NCBI GenBank assembly: GCA_017615635.1
Contig: JAFZZR010000105.1
Location: 1 to 34,569 of the forward strand
Direction of reading: 5' to 3'
Length of the DNA stretch: 34,569 bases
DNA from: Lentisphaeria bacterium
GTDB taxonomy: Bacteria > Verrucomicrobiota > Lentisphaeria > Victivallales > UBA1829
Program-made: the position numbers and the translations under genes
Notes under the pieces: generated by a model
The model's input: the letters and a program-made list of their open reading frames with translations, nothing else
Database searches by the model: none
What the model was told of the DNA's origin: nothing
Shown: piece by piece, positions 1 through 9,200 of the stretch
How the letters are laid out: the number at the start of each line of letters is the position of its first letter
Position numbering within the stretch: position 1 is the stretch's first letter

Positions 1-146
1 ACATAGAAAGGACTGCAAGAAATTGCAGAGGTCGGATTTTTGCCTTCCGAAGGCAAAAATGAGTCAAAAACAACCAAAAAACAACAAAAAAACGTAAAAA
101 ACAAGGTTCAGCCCCTTGAATTTTACATAACAGGAGAAAAAGCACC
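1..146 (+). promoter_or_regulatory. Structured, then A-rich, leader before the first gene
   Basis: This stretch holds no gene that I can see. It has two perfect hairpins: CTGCAA/TTGCAG (13-18 with 23-28) closing a GAAA tetraloop, and an 11-bp stem (36-46 with 50-60) with a CCG loop. Next comes a tract at about 64-105 made almost only of A and C. A Shine-Dalgarno AGGAG (132-136) lies 10 nt before the ATG at 147. The second hairpin is followed by A residues, not T, on both strands, so it is not a normal intrinsic terminator. It could be an mRNA-stabilising 5' structure or the 3' end of an upstream transcript. I found no convincing promoter. Confidence 0.4.
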
Positions 147-893
<747 letters not shown>

Positions 894-938
894 AAAATCA
901 TTCCGGGTCCGCCGGATGTAAATTCAGGAAGAAACCTT

Positions 939-3362
939 ATGAAGAGGATTGTTTGTATTCTTTCCGCCGCGGCATTCCTGCTGAGCGTGCACGCTTTCGC
1001 CGAAGAGTTCTTCCCGCTTGTGAAGGATCACGAAGCGCAGAGCTGCTTTCTGCTGACGGAAGATGCTCCGAAAGAGATCCCGGAAGCCATCGGACATTTC
1101 AATCAGGCCCTGAAAACCATTACCGGCACAGCACTGCCGGAAGTGCGGGGCAAAGATGTCCCGGGGAACCGGATCATCTTCGAACTCCGCAAGGCGGGGT
1201 CCATGCTGACGGCGGACAACTTTGCCATCACGTTTCCGGATGCGCGGACCCTGCGGATCGAATGCGACGCGTCCGCGGTCCAGTGGGCGCTCAGTCACAT
1301 TATCCGGAAATTCGCGAATGCGGAATGGATCCTGCAGGAAGAGTGCGGATTGAGCTATACCCCCATGGCCGATCTCGCCATCCCGAGGGAGCCCGTGGAA
1401 GTGAAAAACATCTCCTGGCCCATCAGCCGGACATACAATATAAAAAACTGCCACTGGCGCCAGAACTATCAGCGCCGTCTGATCATCGAACACGCCCTCA
1501 CATACTATGCGTTCCCGGCAAAAAAATACGCAAAGGACAAATCCTGGCCGCAGGCGGTCATGCCCGTGCTGAAAGGGGAAAAGATCACGGAGCCTCCGAA
1601 CCCGAAGGTGCTGCCCTCCTACTGGCAGCCCTGCTATTCCAATCCGGAGACGGCGAAGATCGCGGTGCAGAACATTCTGGAATATCTGAAGGAGCATCCG
1701 GAGACCGAGGGCATATCCCTCGGAGCCAACGATAACGGCGGATTCTGCGAATGTCCCGAATGTCTGAAGCTGGATAACGGAGGAGAAAACGGCCGGTCCG
1801 AATCCTACTTCACCTTCATCAACCGGGTGCTGGAGGAGGTCTGCCGGGAGTATCCGAAGCTGCTCGTTTCAGCGTTCGCCTACGTCGAAACATATCAGCC
1901 GCCGAGTTTCAGGCTGCATCCCAACGCCGTGGTGTATCTGACCATCGACTTCAATTCCTGCGTGGACCCGGAACTGCGGGAGAAGCACAGAAAAATCATT
2001 GCCGAATGGGGAAGCAAAGCCGACCTGCTGGGCGTGTGGGACTACTCCTGGGGCTATCCCTATCCCGCCCCCCGGGTTTTCCTGCCGGTCCACATGGAAA
2101 TGCTCAAATATCTCTTCGAGAACAATGCGAAAGCCTACTACGGAGAATGCTGGGTCCACGATGCCCTCGAAGGCCCCAAGCAGTACCTGATCGCAAAAAT
2201 GCTCTGGGACAGCAATCAGGATATGGAAAAGCTGGAGAACGAGTGGTACGTCCGGTGCGTGGGAGAGAAGGCCGCTCCGTTCCTGAAGGCGTACTACAAG
2301 GTCTGGACCGATTACTTCACCGGAGCGGCCAGGCAGACACCCTGGTTCAAAAGCGCCGCCAACGTCTACATGACCTACAACGACATCTCCTGCGTCTACA
2401 GCCTGAAGGAAAGCGATTTCCAGGCGGCGGACGAAGCCATGAAAAAAGTCGTCGAACTGGCGGAGACCGAACAGGAAAAGCAGCGGGCGGCCCTGATGAT
2501 GCGGCACTGGCGGTATACGGAAGCAAGGCTTCGCCTGCTGGGCGCTGGGATCTACGATCCGAATGCGACGATCAGCAGCAAAGAGCAAGCTCTGGCTCTG
2601 CTGGATACGGTCCGGAAAGCTCCCGCTTACATCAGCCGGTCCGAACAGATCAGCGACCTGCTGCTCCTGGACAGAAATCTTCACGACTGCTATCTGTACC
2701 CATGGTACACGAAAAACGGCGGCTCCCCCATCGGACGGGACTTCAGTGAACCCGTCGGTAATCATATCCTGGCGGCGTTCAAGTTCATCGATCAGCCTGA
2801 GGTCGCGGAAAAAATGAGGCAGATCGCCGACGCCCCGGATCAGCCGGATCTGATCCGACAGCTCTGCCGAGCGCTGTCCGATCCCTCGAAACTTCACAAT
2901 CTGCTGACGGAAGGGAATGCCGAATCCGGTGTGCCGGCACACTACGGACTGCATCCCAATACCGCCGGAAATGCGGAACTTTCGACCTCCGCGGAATACA
3001 AGGCGGAAGGAGAAAAATCATTTGAGGTCACGATCAACGGATCCGATGCCTGGTTTCTGTTTCCGATCAAGGCAAAACCCCTTCATACGTATCTGGCCAT
3101 GTTCAAGGTTTATGCGCCGAAACCCAGCGCGGAGGGATACATGGAAAGGAATATCTATTCCTATATCGACGACCTGCCCCGCCAGTTCCGTCTCTCGCCT
3201 TCACTCAAACTTTTCGGCGGCGTGTGGCAGACCTTCTCCGTCCTGACCACCACTCTCCCGGCGGCCAACTGCGTGAAGCTTCAGATCCGGTTCAAGAATT
3301 TTGACCCGGGCGACAAGATCTACATCGACGACATCCAGATCATGGAGATCGGAGCCGATTGA
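939..3362 (+). CDS. Secreted DUF4838 protein, putative glycoside hydrolase
   Basis: The 807-residue protein starts with a typical Sec signal peptide (Lys-Arg, a hydrophobic run to about residue 18, predicted cleavage after AFA at 21), so it is exported. Residues about 30-150 resemble the substrate-binding-like N-terminal domain found before alpha-glucuronidase-type barrels. The middle matches my knowledge of DUF4838: WQPCYSNPE (about 226-234), then SLGANDNGGFCECPECLKL, with four regularly placed Cys residues, and an extended TIM-barrel-like region. The last 150 or so residues (from about 655) look like a beta-sandwich carbohydrate-binding module ending in a DxIYIDDIQI strand, as in CBM families. 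Substrate cannot be read from the sequence. It probably forms a unit with the prepilin-like gene upstream. The next gene has its own promoter. Confidence 0.85.
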   Translation: MKRIVCILSAAAFLLSVHAFAEEFFPLVKDHEAQSCFLLTEDAPKEIPEAIGHFNQALKTITGTALPEVRGKDVPGNRIIFELRKAGSMLTADNFAITFPDARTLRIECDASAVQWALSHIIRKFANAEWILQEECGLSYTPMADLAIPREPVEVKNISWPISRTYNIKNCHWRQNYQRRLIIEHALTYYAFPAKKYAKDKSWPQAVMPVLKGEKITEPPNPKVLPSYWQPCYSNPETAKIAVQNILEYLKEHPETEGISLGANDNGGFCECPECLKLDNGGENGRSESYFTFINRVLEEVCREYPKLLVSAFAYVETYQPPSFRLHPNAVVYLTIDFNSCVDPELREKHRKIIAEWGSKADLLGVWDYSWGYPYPAPRVFLPVHMEMLKYLFENNAKAYYGECWVHDALEGPKQYLIAKMLWDSNQDMEKLENEWYVRCVGEKAAPFLKAYYKVWTDYFTGAARQTPWFKSAANVYMTYNDISCVYSLKESDFQAADEAMKKVVELAETEQEKQRAALMMRHWRYTEARLRLLGAGIYDPNATISSKEQALALLDTVRKAPAYISRSEQISDLLLLDRNLHDCYLYPWYTKNGGSPIGRDFSEPVGNHILAAFKFIDQPEVAEKMRQIADAPDQPDLIRQLCRALSDPSKLHNLLTEGNAESGVPAHYGLHPNTAGNAELSTSAEYKAEGEKSFEVTINGSDAWFLFPIKAKPLHTYLAMFKVYAPKPSAEGYMERNIYSYIDDLPRQFRLSPSLKLFGGVWQTFSVLTTTLPAANCVKLQIRFKNFDPGDKIYIDDIQIMEIGAD

Positions 3363-3376
3363 GCCGTTTCCGATAC

Positions 3377-3404
3377 TTGAAAAAAACGCGGAGTCAGGTA
3401 TATT
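3377..3404 (+). promoter_or_regulatory. Sigma70-like promoter for galE
   Basis: TTGAAA (3377-3382) and TATATT (3399-3404) are separated by 16 nt, about 55 nt before the galE start. The arrangement matches other promoter candidates in this window. It suggests galE is transcribed independently of the DUF4838 gene that ends at 3362. Confidence 0.55.
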
Positions 3405-3458
3405 AAGGATCGGCAGCCCCGGATGATCCGGGCGCGTAACGAGGAAAGGAAATATTCC

Positions 3459-4463
3459 ATGGCTATTCTGCTGACAGGCGGCACGGGTTTTATCGGTTCT
3501 CATACGGCGGTGGAGCTGATCCAGGCGGGCGAAGAGGTCGTGATCGTCGATGACCTCTCCAACAGCAAGGAAGAGATCGTTGACAAAATCGAAGCAATCA
3601 CCGGACGCCGTCCGGCGTTTCGCCGTCTGGATGTGGCGGACAAGGCGGCGCTGGACTCCGTGTTCCGCGAATTCGCCATTGAGGGTGCGATCCACTTCGC
3701 CGGCTTCAAAGCCGTGGGAGAATCCGTGGCGAAGCCCATCGAGTACTATCGGAACAATTTGGATACCACGCTCACCCTTCTGGAGGTCATGCGCGCTCAC
3801 AACTGCCGCAAACTGATCTTCAGCTCCTCCGCCACCGTCTACGGCGCCAACAGCGAGGCCCCCTTCAAGGAGACGGCGCCCACCGGCAACTGTACCAATC
3901 CCTACGGATGGACCAAGTACATGATCGAACAGATCCTGCTGAGCACAGCCAAAGCGGCGCCGGAAATGTCCATCGTTCTGCTGCGTTACTTCAATCCCAT
4001 CGGTGCGCACGAAAGCGGACTGATCGGGGAACGCCCCAACGGCATCCCGAACAATCTTCTGCCCTATCTGACCCAGACCGTGATCGGCATCCGCGATCAT
4101 CTGAGCGTCTACGGCAGTGATTATCCCACGCCCGACGGAACGGGAGTCCGGGATTACATTCACGTGGTCGACCTGGCAAAAGGACATGTGGCCGCCCTCC
4201 GCTATGCGGAAAAGCATACGGGTGCCGAGGTCTTCAATCTGGGGACGGGGATCGGCTACAGCGTGCTGGACGTCATCAAAGCCTTCGAGAAAGCCAACGG
4301 CGTCAAAGTCAGGTATGAGATCTCTCCGAGGCGGCCCGGCGACATTGCCACCTGCTATTCCGATCCTTCCAAGGCGAAAGAGCTCCTCGGATGGCATGCT
4401 GAAAAGAATCTGGTGGATATGTGCCGCGACGCATGGCGCTGGCAGCAGAACTGCGGCTGCTGA
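3459..4463 (+). CDS. galE: UDP-glucose 4-epimerase
   Basis: GalE interconverts UDP-galactose and UDP-glucose with bound NAD+, linking galactose use (Leloir pathway) to cell-envelope sugar synthesis in the cytoplasm. The product begins with the dinucleotide-binding loop LLTGGTGFIGSHTAVEL, has the SSSATVYG segment containing the active Ser/Thr, and the YGWTKYMIEQ motif (Tyr-x3-Lys). Later it has GVRDYIHVVDLAKGHV and the C-terminal substrate-binding segment RRPGDIATCYSDPSKA. At 334 residues it has the usual length. An upstream in-frame ATG at 3423 would add 12 poor residues. I chose 3459 because the Rossmann strand starts there and a purine-rich GAGGAAAGGA (3441-3450) lies 8 nt upstream. The GH36-like gene follows after 123 nt, which fits galactose release followed by galactose use. 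Confidence 0.96.
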   Translation: MAILLTGGTGFIGSHTAVELIQAGEEVVIVDDLSNSKEEIVDKIEAITGRRPAFRRLDVADKAALDSVFREFAIEGAIHFAGFKAVGESVAKPIEYYRNNLDTTLTLLEVMRAHNCRKLIFSSSATVYGANSEAPFKETAPTGNCTNPYGWTKYMIEQILLSTAKAAPEMSIVLLRYFNPIGAHESGLIGERPNGIPNNLLPYLTQTVIGIRDHLSVYGSDYPTPDGTGVRDYIHVVDLAKGHVAALRYAEKHTGAEVFNLGTGIGYSVLDVIKAFEKANGVKVRYEISPRRPGDIATCYSDPSKAKELLGWHAEKNLVDMCRDAWRWQQNCGC

Positions 4464-4586
4464 TTTTTCATACTTTCCGATATCGAGAAAAGCGGCGTGT
4501 CTTCTTGCGGACATTCTCGAAGGGAAAGCTCCGGGTTCCCCGTACACGCTGAAAATCCAACCTGATTTTGTGGAGAGAAAAATCAA

Positions 4587-6212
4587 ATGAAAATCACCGT
4601 GCTTCATCAGAAAAAAGAGATCCACAGCCTGGAACACACGGGCGATTACAGCCGACTGAAGATTCCGGTCCCCGCTCATTCCGGAATTCTGGAACTCCGT
4701 TTCGCCGTCCCGATCCTGGACATGCATGGCTACTGGATCCCCGAATCGCGGACGCCCTCGGCAAAACTTCACTGGACGATCGAGAGCAACAGCGCCGGAC
4801 AGCGCCTTTTCCCGTATCTGGCGTTCCTGAATTCCCGTCAGACCAACCGCTTCTCCATCGGGTTGACGGATCTTACCGATGACGTCCGGATCTTCGCAAA
4901 GATGAATCAGGAGAAGTGCACCTACGATCTCACGATCACGGTAACGCTTCATCCGGACAGCCGCGATTTCGAACTGGTGCTGAATGAACGGCCGATCCCG
5001 TGGACCGAAGCTCTGGCGGACTGGCGGGACAAGCTGGCCCTGCCGCTGCCGGAATTTCCGGAAGGTGCCTGGCATCCGGTCTTCTGCACATGGTATGCGG
5101 TTCATGCGTCCGTTACGCAGGAGTGGGTGGAAAAGAATGCAAAGGTCGCATCTGAACTCGGCTTCAGGACGCTGATCATCGACGACGGCTGGTGTTTCGA
5201 TGTCATGAAGCGGGTTTCTCCGGAAACCATCACCAGCTGGTACGAATGGATCGGAGACTGGAATCTTTCCCGCAAGAAGTTCCCGGACTTCGAAAATCAC
5301 TGCAAACGCGTTCAGGCCATGGGCATGAAATATCTTCTCTGGGTCGCGCCCTTCCTGATCGGCGAAAAAAGCGAATTCATAAAACAGTATCCGGACAGCT
5401 TCAAGCAGAAGAACGTCGACGGCTGCCACATCATCGACAGCAAAAAGACGGATGCAATGAATGCGCAGCTGGAAAAGATGAAGCATGTCATCCGTGACTA
5501 CGGTCTGGATGGACTGAAGGTCGATTTTCTGGATGAGATCCATCCCGACATCGATGCTCCGGAAGGACGCGAAGTCATGCGGTTCGTCCGCGCTCTGGCA
5601 AAAGGGATCCGGGAGGTGAAGAAGGATGCGCTGATCGAATTCCGCCAGAGCTATGCCACGCCCGGCATGATGGCGTACGGGACTCAGTTCCGGGCGGGCG
5701 ACGTACCTTTCGACTTCATCGATAATTTCCAGCGCATCGCCCAGATCCGTATTTCCATGGGCGACCGCATCCCGGTCCATGCCGATCCCGTCTACTGGCA
5801 TCCGCAGGAATCGCCCATGAACATCTCGCGGCACATGATAGCCTCTCTGTGCGGCGTACCGATGCTTTCCATGGATCTGCCGGTCATAAGCGAGACAGAG
5901 CGCAGGATCATCCGCCGCTGGCTCGGATTCTACGAGGAACATCTGCCCACGTTCCGCGACGGGAAGTGGCGGATCGATTACTACCAGAGCAACACAGCGT
6001 ATATGTCCGTGACCGGAAAGGATGAGTGCATCGTCATTCTTCTGGATCCGGCGCGGCTGAATCATGCGCTTGCCGGCGCGGCGAAACGGGTGACGGTCCT
6101 GAACCTTTCCGAATACGAACTCGAACTGCCGGGGGCGGAAACATCCGACGGCGAGGGAAATGCCTGCAAAGCCGGAGTCATTCCGCCCGGCGGGGCCGGC
6201 GCCCTCAACTGA
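4587..6212 (+). CDS. GH36-like glycoside hydrolase (alpha-galactosidase type)
   Basis: The 541-residue protein lacks a signal peptide, so it is probably cytoplasmic. After a beta-rich N-terminal region (1-150) comes a clan GH-D (beta/alpha)8 barrel. LIIDDGW (196-202) is the conserved barrel strand. DGLKVDFLDE (308-317) carries the predicted nucleophile Asp313, equivalent to the Asp of the K-x-D motif in GH36/GH27. RAGDVPFDFIDNFQR (369-383) carries the predicted acid/base Asp372 in the usual R-x-x-D context. Retaining alpha-galactosidase activity is the default guess, but divergent GH36 members in these phyla act on other alpha-linked sugars. It is shorter than the classical 700-residue GH36 enzymes. 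GGAGAG (4572-4577) lies 9 nt before the start. Proximity to galE supports galactoside use. Confidence 0.82.
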   Translation: MKITVLHQKKEIHSLEHTGDYSRLKIPVPAHSGILELRFAVPILDMHGYWIPESRTPSAKLHWTIESNSAGQRLFPYLAFLNSRQTNRFSIGLTDLTDDVRIFAKMNQEKCTYDLTITVTLHPDSRDFELVLNERPIPWTEALADWRDKLALPLPEFPEGAWHPVFCTWYAVHASVTQEWVEKNAKVASELGFRTLIIDDGWCFDVMKRVSPETITSWYEWIGDWNLSRKKFPDFENHCKRVQAMGMKYLLWVAPFLIGEKSEFIKQYPDSFKQKNVDGCHIIDSKKTDAMNAQLEKMKHVIRDYGLDGLKVDFLDEIHPDIDAPEGREVMRFVRALAKGIREVKKDALIEFRQSYATPGMMAYGTQFRAGDVPFDFIDNFQRIAQIRISMGDRIPVHADPVYWHPQESPMNISRHMIASLCGVPMLSMDLPVISETERRIIRRWLGFYEEHLPTFRDGKWRIDYYQSNTAYMSVTGKDECIVILLDPARLNHALAGAAKRVTVLNLSEYELELPGAETSDGEGNACKAGVIPPGGAGALN

Positions 6213-6252
6213 ATCCGGGAAGGCCCCGTCGTCAAACCCGTGCTCCGTCCTT

Positions 6253-6279
6253 CGCAGCGAAGCCTTTCACTTCGCTGCG
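6253..6279. terminator. Hairpin at convergent gene ends
   Basis: A perfect 10-bp inverted repeat (6253-6262 with 6270-6279) with a 7-nt loop lies between the GH36-like gene and the convergent gene ending at 6267, whose stop codon is inside the loop. The position suits a bidirectional terminator or 3'-end stabiliser. Neither strand has a T-run after the stem, so ordinary intrinsic termination is doubtful. Confidence 0.4.
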
Positions 6280-7352
6280 GGAGGAATTAGTTTGCCCGTG
6301 TCCGGATGCGTCTCCGTTTCTCCTTCGGTCCGGTCGGATGCGTTCGCTTCCGCCGGGATTTTCCGCCCTGCCCGCACGGCCGTGATCCGGACGGGGAAAA
6401 ACGCCTTGTCGGCGCCGATGAGCAGAGCGCAGGAATTATCGGGACCCGGCTTTATGAGAAAACTCTGAACTTTCTCCGAAACGTGCGAGGTGATCTCCAT
6501 GCCCGGCGACAGCGCGACGGCCAGAAGATTGGCCTCTTTCGGGGATATTTTCTCGGGAAATTCGTACTCCAGGAACCAGGCTGACGGTTCCTGCGAAGAG
6601 ATAAAATGAACGTACAGTCCGCCACAGGGGATCACGCTTCCGGCGGGGAGAAGAGTCTGCTCCTCCGCGTCCTTCAGCGCCGCCGCAAAGGGGAAGACCA
6701 CGCTTTCCGCCCGATCCTGACGAAGAAGAAGGCGGGGAGACTCCGGCGTTTTGCCGGCATGTCCGGAAGAATCCAGAGGAACCGGCAAAGCCGTGACTGT
6801 TCTGTCCGGCAGTTCGGGGGGAAGGATCTCCATGACGGCATGAGGCCGGAGTTCCTGCATATCCCAGATCAGGGAAATCTTTGCATCCATCCCGGCCGAC
6901 TTCGCCGCCAGAGAAAGAAGCGAGGCGGCGCGGGAGACAACAAGTCCGGTGGCGGGATCGATCCGGAAGACGTCCGGCAGAAGCTGTTTATCGTTCACGA
7001 GCTTCCGGAAGGAGAGGGACAGCCGGATCGGCGAAGCGGCATCTTTCGCCAGAGAGGCGGCCATGCGGGATAGCGCGGTGTCCTTGGGATCCGCAGGCTG
7101 CGGGAGTCCGGCCTTTTCCGTTTCCCGCTTCGGAAGGAGGCGGAACCTTTCATCCCGTTCCCGTATTTCGTTCTGAAGTTTCTCGCGGACAGCCTTGGAC
7201 TCCGCCCGTTCCATTTCCAGTTCGGCGGATTTTTCCGCAATGCGGGCGGCGACTCCGTTCAGCTGAATACTCTGCTTCGTTTTGTCCACCGTCAGGATAA
7301 TGCAGGCCGCGGCCAGAATGAAAAGGGAGATCTTCTGAAAAAGGGAACTCAT
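6267..7352 (-). CDS. Unknown membrane-anchored coiled-coil protein
   Basis: I do not recognise this 361-residue protein. It has one N-terminal membrane helix (about 7-24, ISLFILAAACIILTV), then a heptad-rich charged stretch (about 35-75) predicted to form a coiled coil. A Pro/Ala/Leu-rich domain of mixed character follows, with a weakly conserved-looking beta segment (about 225-330). The single short N-terminal anchor suggests a type II topology with most of the protein in the periplasm. Its ATG overlaps the stop of the upstream SDR gene by 4 bp (ATGA), so it is translationally coupled to it and is the last gene of the obgE-SDR unit. Pilus or cell-division accessory proteins share this shape, but nothing specific supports such a role. 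Confidence 0.75.
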   Translation of the reverse strand: MSSLFQKISLFILAAACIILTVDKTKQSIQLNGVAARIAEKSAELEMERAESKAVREKLQNEIRERDERFRLLPKRETEKAGLPQPADPKDTALSRMAASLAKDAASPIRLSLSFRKLVNDKQLLPDVFRIDPATGLVVSRAASLLSLAAKSAGMDAKISLIWDMQELRPHAVMEILPPELPDRTVTALPVPLDSSGHAGKTPESPRLLLRQDRAESVVFPFAAALKDAEEQTLLPAGSVIPCGGLYVHFISSQEPSAWFLEYEFPEKISPKEANLLAVALSPGMEITSHVSEKVQSFLIKPGPDNSCALLIGADKAFFPVRITAVRAGRKIPAEANASDRTEGETETHPDTGKLIPPAAK

Positions 7353-8074
7353 ATTTCCTCCTCGTCATACAGGAGACTCTGTCCGCAGTCCACCGGAAGA
7401 ATCGCGCCTGTGACCGACCGGTTCCACGCCAGAAACAGCACCGCCGAGGTGAAATCGGAGACGGACGCCGGACGTTTCAGCGGGACCCGGGCTGCGGTTT
7501 TTTCCATGCGCGAAAGGCTGCCCGGCGGCGGGATCATGTTGCCCGGCGCCACCGCGTTCACCCGGATCCGGGGCCCGCACTGACGCGCGGCCGCCCGGGT
7601 GGCCGAAGCCAGCATCTTCTTCGAAAGCGCATAACTGAAGGAATCCGAGGGCGTCTTCCGAATGGCGCAGTCCAGAATATTGATCACGACGCTTTCCCGT
7701 TCGCCCCGGATTTCCGCCAGAGCCCGGATCATGGCCGCGGGGGTAAAGAAGTTCACCAGATACTGATCCCGGGCGGGAAAGCTGTCTTCTTCGAGCAGCG
7801 TTTGTCTTGCGTAAGCGGCCGCGTTGTTGATCAGGATGTCGGGAGCAAATTCCCGGATCATGGCCTCCGCCGCCGAGGGATCGCGCAGATCGCAGCGGAC
7901 GACCCTGTGAGCCGGGCCCAGCTCGGAGCGGAGAGCTTCCGCCGCCGTTTCGGATCTCAGACAGTGGATGACGAGATTGGCCCCCGCGGCCGCAAACGCC
8001 CGGGAAACAGCCTCGCCGGCCCGAACAGCGCCTCCGGTGACGAGCACGGTCTTACCCTGGAAATCGGGGGACAT
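7349..8074 (-). CDS. SDR oxidoreductase of the pteridine reductase / FolM type
   Basis: The 241-residue protein is a short-chain dehydrogenase with the NAD(P)-binding segment VTGGAVRAGEAVSRAF (12-27), the NNAAA motif (83-87) and the catalytic Tyr148-x3-Lys152 in SYALSKKML. The third catalytic position, 13 residues before the Tyr, is Asp135 (INILDCA), not Ser. Asp-Tyr-Lys with this spacing is the signature of pteridine reductase PTR1 and of FolM, which reduce dihydromonapterin or dihydrofolate with NADPH. The RSETAAEAL segment after the second strand also resembles PTR1. I therefore suggest a dihydropteridine or dihydrofolate reductase role over FabG-like chemistry. An in-frame start at 8173 would run into obgE; the chosen ATG at 8074 lies one base after the obgE stop. 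Confidence 0.82.
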   Translation of the reverse strand: MSPDFQGKTVLVTGGAVRAGEAVSRAFAAAGANLVIHCLRSETAAEALRSELGPAHRVVRCDLRDPSAAEAMIREFAPDILINNAAAYARQTLLEEDSFPARDQYLVNFFTPAAMIRALAEIRGERESVVINILDCAIRKTPSDSFSYALSKKMLASATRAAARQCGPRIRVNAVAPGNMIPPPGSLSRMEKTAARVPLKRPASVSDFTSAVLFLAWNRSVTGAILPVDCGQSLLYDEEEI

Positions 8075-8075
8075 T

Positions 8076-9110
8076 TCAGAGATTCCTCTTTCTGAAATCC
8101 TGCAGATCGCGGAACTCCGCCTGCTCCACCAGATTCCGGAATTTGTTCTTGATCTCGTCGAAGGAGGCGTCATTGGCGGCGCTCATGGGAAAGATTTCGA
8201 TGGAGCTGTCGGTTTCCGCCACGAACTTATCCAGATTCGCCTGACTTTCCGGAAGATCCATTTTGTTGGCGATGATGAGCATGGCCCGTTCGCTCAAACC
8301 GGTCATGTACTCTTCCAGTTCACGGCGGAGAATGCGGAAGTCCTCCAGAGGATCCCGTCCGTCCACCCCGGCCATATCCAGAACGTACACCAGAAGTTTG
8401 GTACGCTCGATATGCCGCAGGAAGAAGTGACCGAGTCCCACATTCAGATGGGCGCCGTCGATCAGCCCCGGGATGTCGGCCGCGTAGATCTTGTGGAAGT
8501 CGGGATATTCCAGTACGCCGATGACCGGATGGAGTGTCGTGAACGGATAAGGGGCGATTTTCGGTCTTGCGTTCGAAATGGCCGTGAGAAGCGTCGACTT
8601 CCCCGCATTGGGATACCCCACGAAACCGATATCCGCCACCAGCTTCAGCTCCAGATCCAGCTCCAGAGGCTCCGTCTTCTCGCCCGGTTCACATTCCCGG
8701 GGCGCACGGTTCGTACTGGTGGCGAAGCGCGCATTGCCCCGTCCCCCGCGTCCCCCGGCCGCAATGACAACTTCCATGCCCGGACGGTCGATATCGACCA
8801 GCAGATCGCCGGTTTCGCGGTCCCGCACGATGGTTCCCGGCGGTACCGGGATCCGGAGATCGCGTCCGCGTCGTCCGTGCATATCCTTGCCGCGTCCGTC
8901 GCCTCCGTTTTCGGCGGCAAACCTACGGTTGAACACGAAGGACGCCAGGCTCTGTTCTCCCTCTTCGGCGTAAAGGATGACGTCCCCGCCGGGGGCGCCG
9001 TCGCCTCCGTTGGGTCCGCCTTTCGGGACGAAGGCTTCGCACCGGAAGCTGCAGCAACCGTTGCCGCCGTTTCCGGCCTTGACTGTGATTTCCGCACGAT
9101 CCACAAACAT
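8076..9110 (-). CDS. obgE: Obg-family ribosome-assembly GTPase
   Basis: ObgE/CgtA is an essential GTPase that binds the 50S subunit during late assembly and links growth to nutrient state. The 344-residue protein starts at once with the Obg fold: MFVDRAEITVKAGNGGNG, and glycine-rich repeats of type II helices over about 1-158, including FVPKGGPNGGDGAPGGD. The G domain follows with G1 GYPNAGKST (165-173), the switch II region DIPGLIDGAH (212-221) and NKMD (282-285). The optional C-terminal OCT domain is absent, as in many bacteria. It lies downstream of rpmA, as is usual, but a strong hairpin terminator separates the two, so read-through or an internal promoter must supply its mRNA. The SDR gene begins one base after its stop. 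Confidence 0.97.
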   Translation of the reverse strand: MFVDRAEITVKAGNGGNGCCSFRCEAFVPKGGPNGGDGAPGGDVILYAEEGEQSLASFVFNRRFAAENGGDGRGKDMHGRRGRDLRIPVPPGTIVRDRETGDLLVDIDRPGMEVVIAAGGRGGRGNARFATSTNRAPRECEPGEKTEPLELDLELKLVADIGFVGYPNAGKSTLLTAISNARPKIAPYPFTTLHPVIGVLEYPDFHKIYAADIPGLIDGAHLNVGLGHFFLRHIERTKLLVYVLDMAGVDGRDPLEDFRILRRELEEYMTGLSERAMLIIANKMDLPESQANLDKFVAETDSSIEIFPMSAANDASFDEIKNKFRNLVEQAEFRDLQDFRKRNL

Positions 9111-9138
9111 GGTGCGATCCGATCCTTCTTTGAAATCA

Positions 9139-9178
9139 AAAAAAAGCCCGGTGCTTCTTCCGTAAAGAATACCGGGCT
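9139..9178 (-). terminator. Intrinsic terminator after rpmA
   Basis: Stem AGCCCGGT (9145-9152) pairs with ACCGGGCT (9171-9178). An inner TTCTT/AAGAA stem (9155-9159 with 9165-9169) extends it. On the minus strand the hairpin is followed directly by a run of seven T residues (9139-9145 read in reverse). It ends the rpmA transcript 22 nt after its stop codon and only about 30 nt before the obgE start. Confidence 0.85.
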
Positions 9179-9200
9179 GGATCTCGAAATCCGAAGGCGA

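Noticed and set aside
36..60. Hairpin as an intrinsic terminator
   Set aside because: The stem is followed by A residues on both strands, not T.
3201..6065. 954-codon open frame on the minus strand opposite galE and the GH36-like gene
   Set aside because: The plus strand carries two unmistakable enzymes with all catalytic motifs. The antisense translation has no domain and is rich in Arg, His and Asp as expected from the complement of biased codons.
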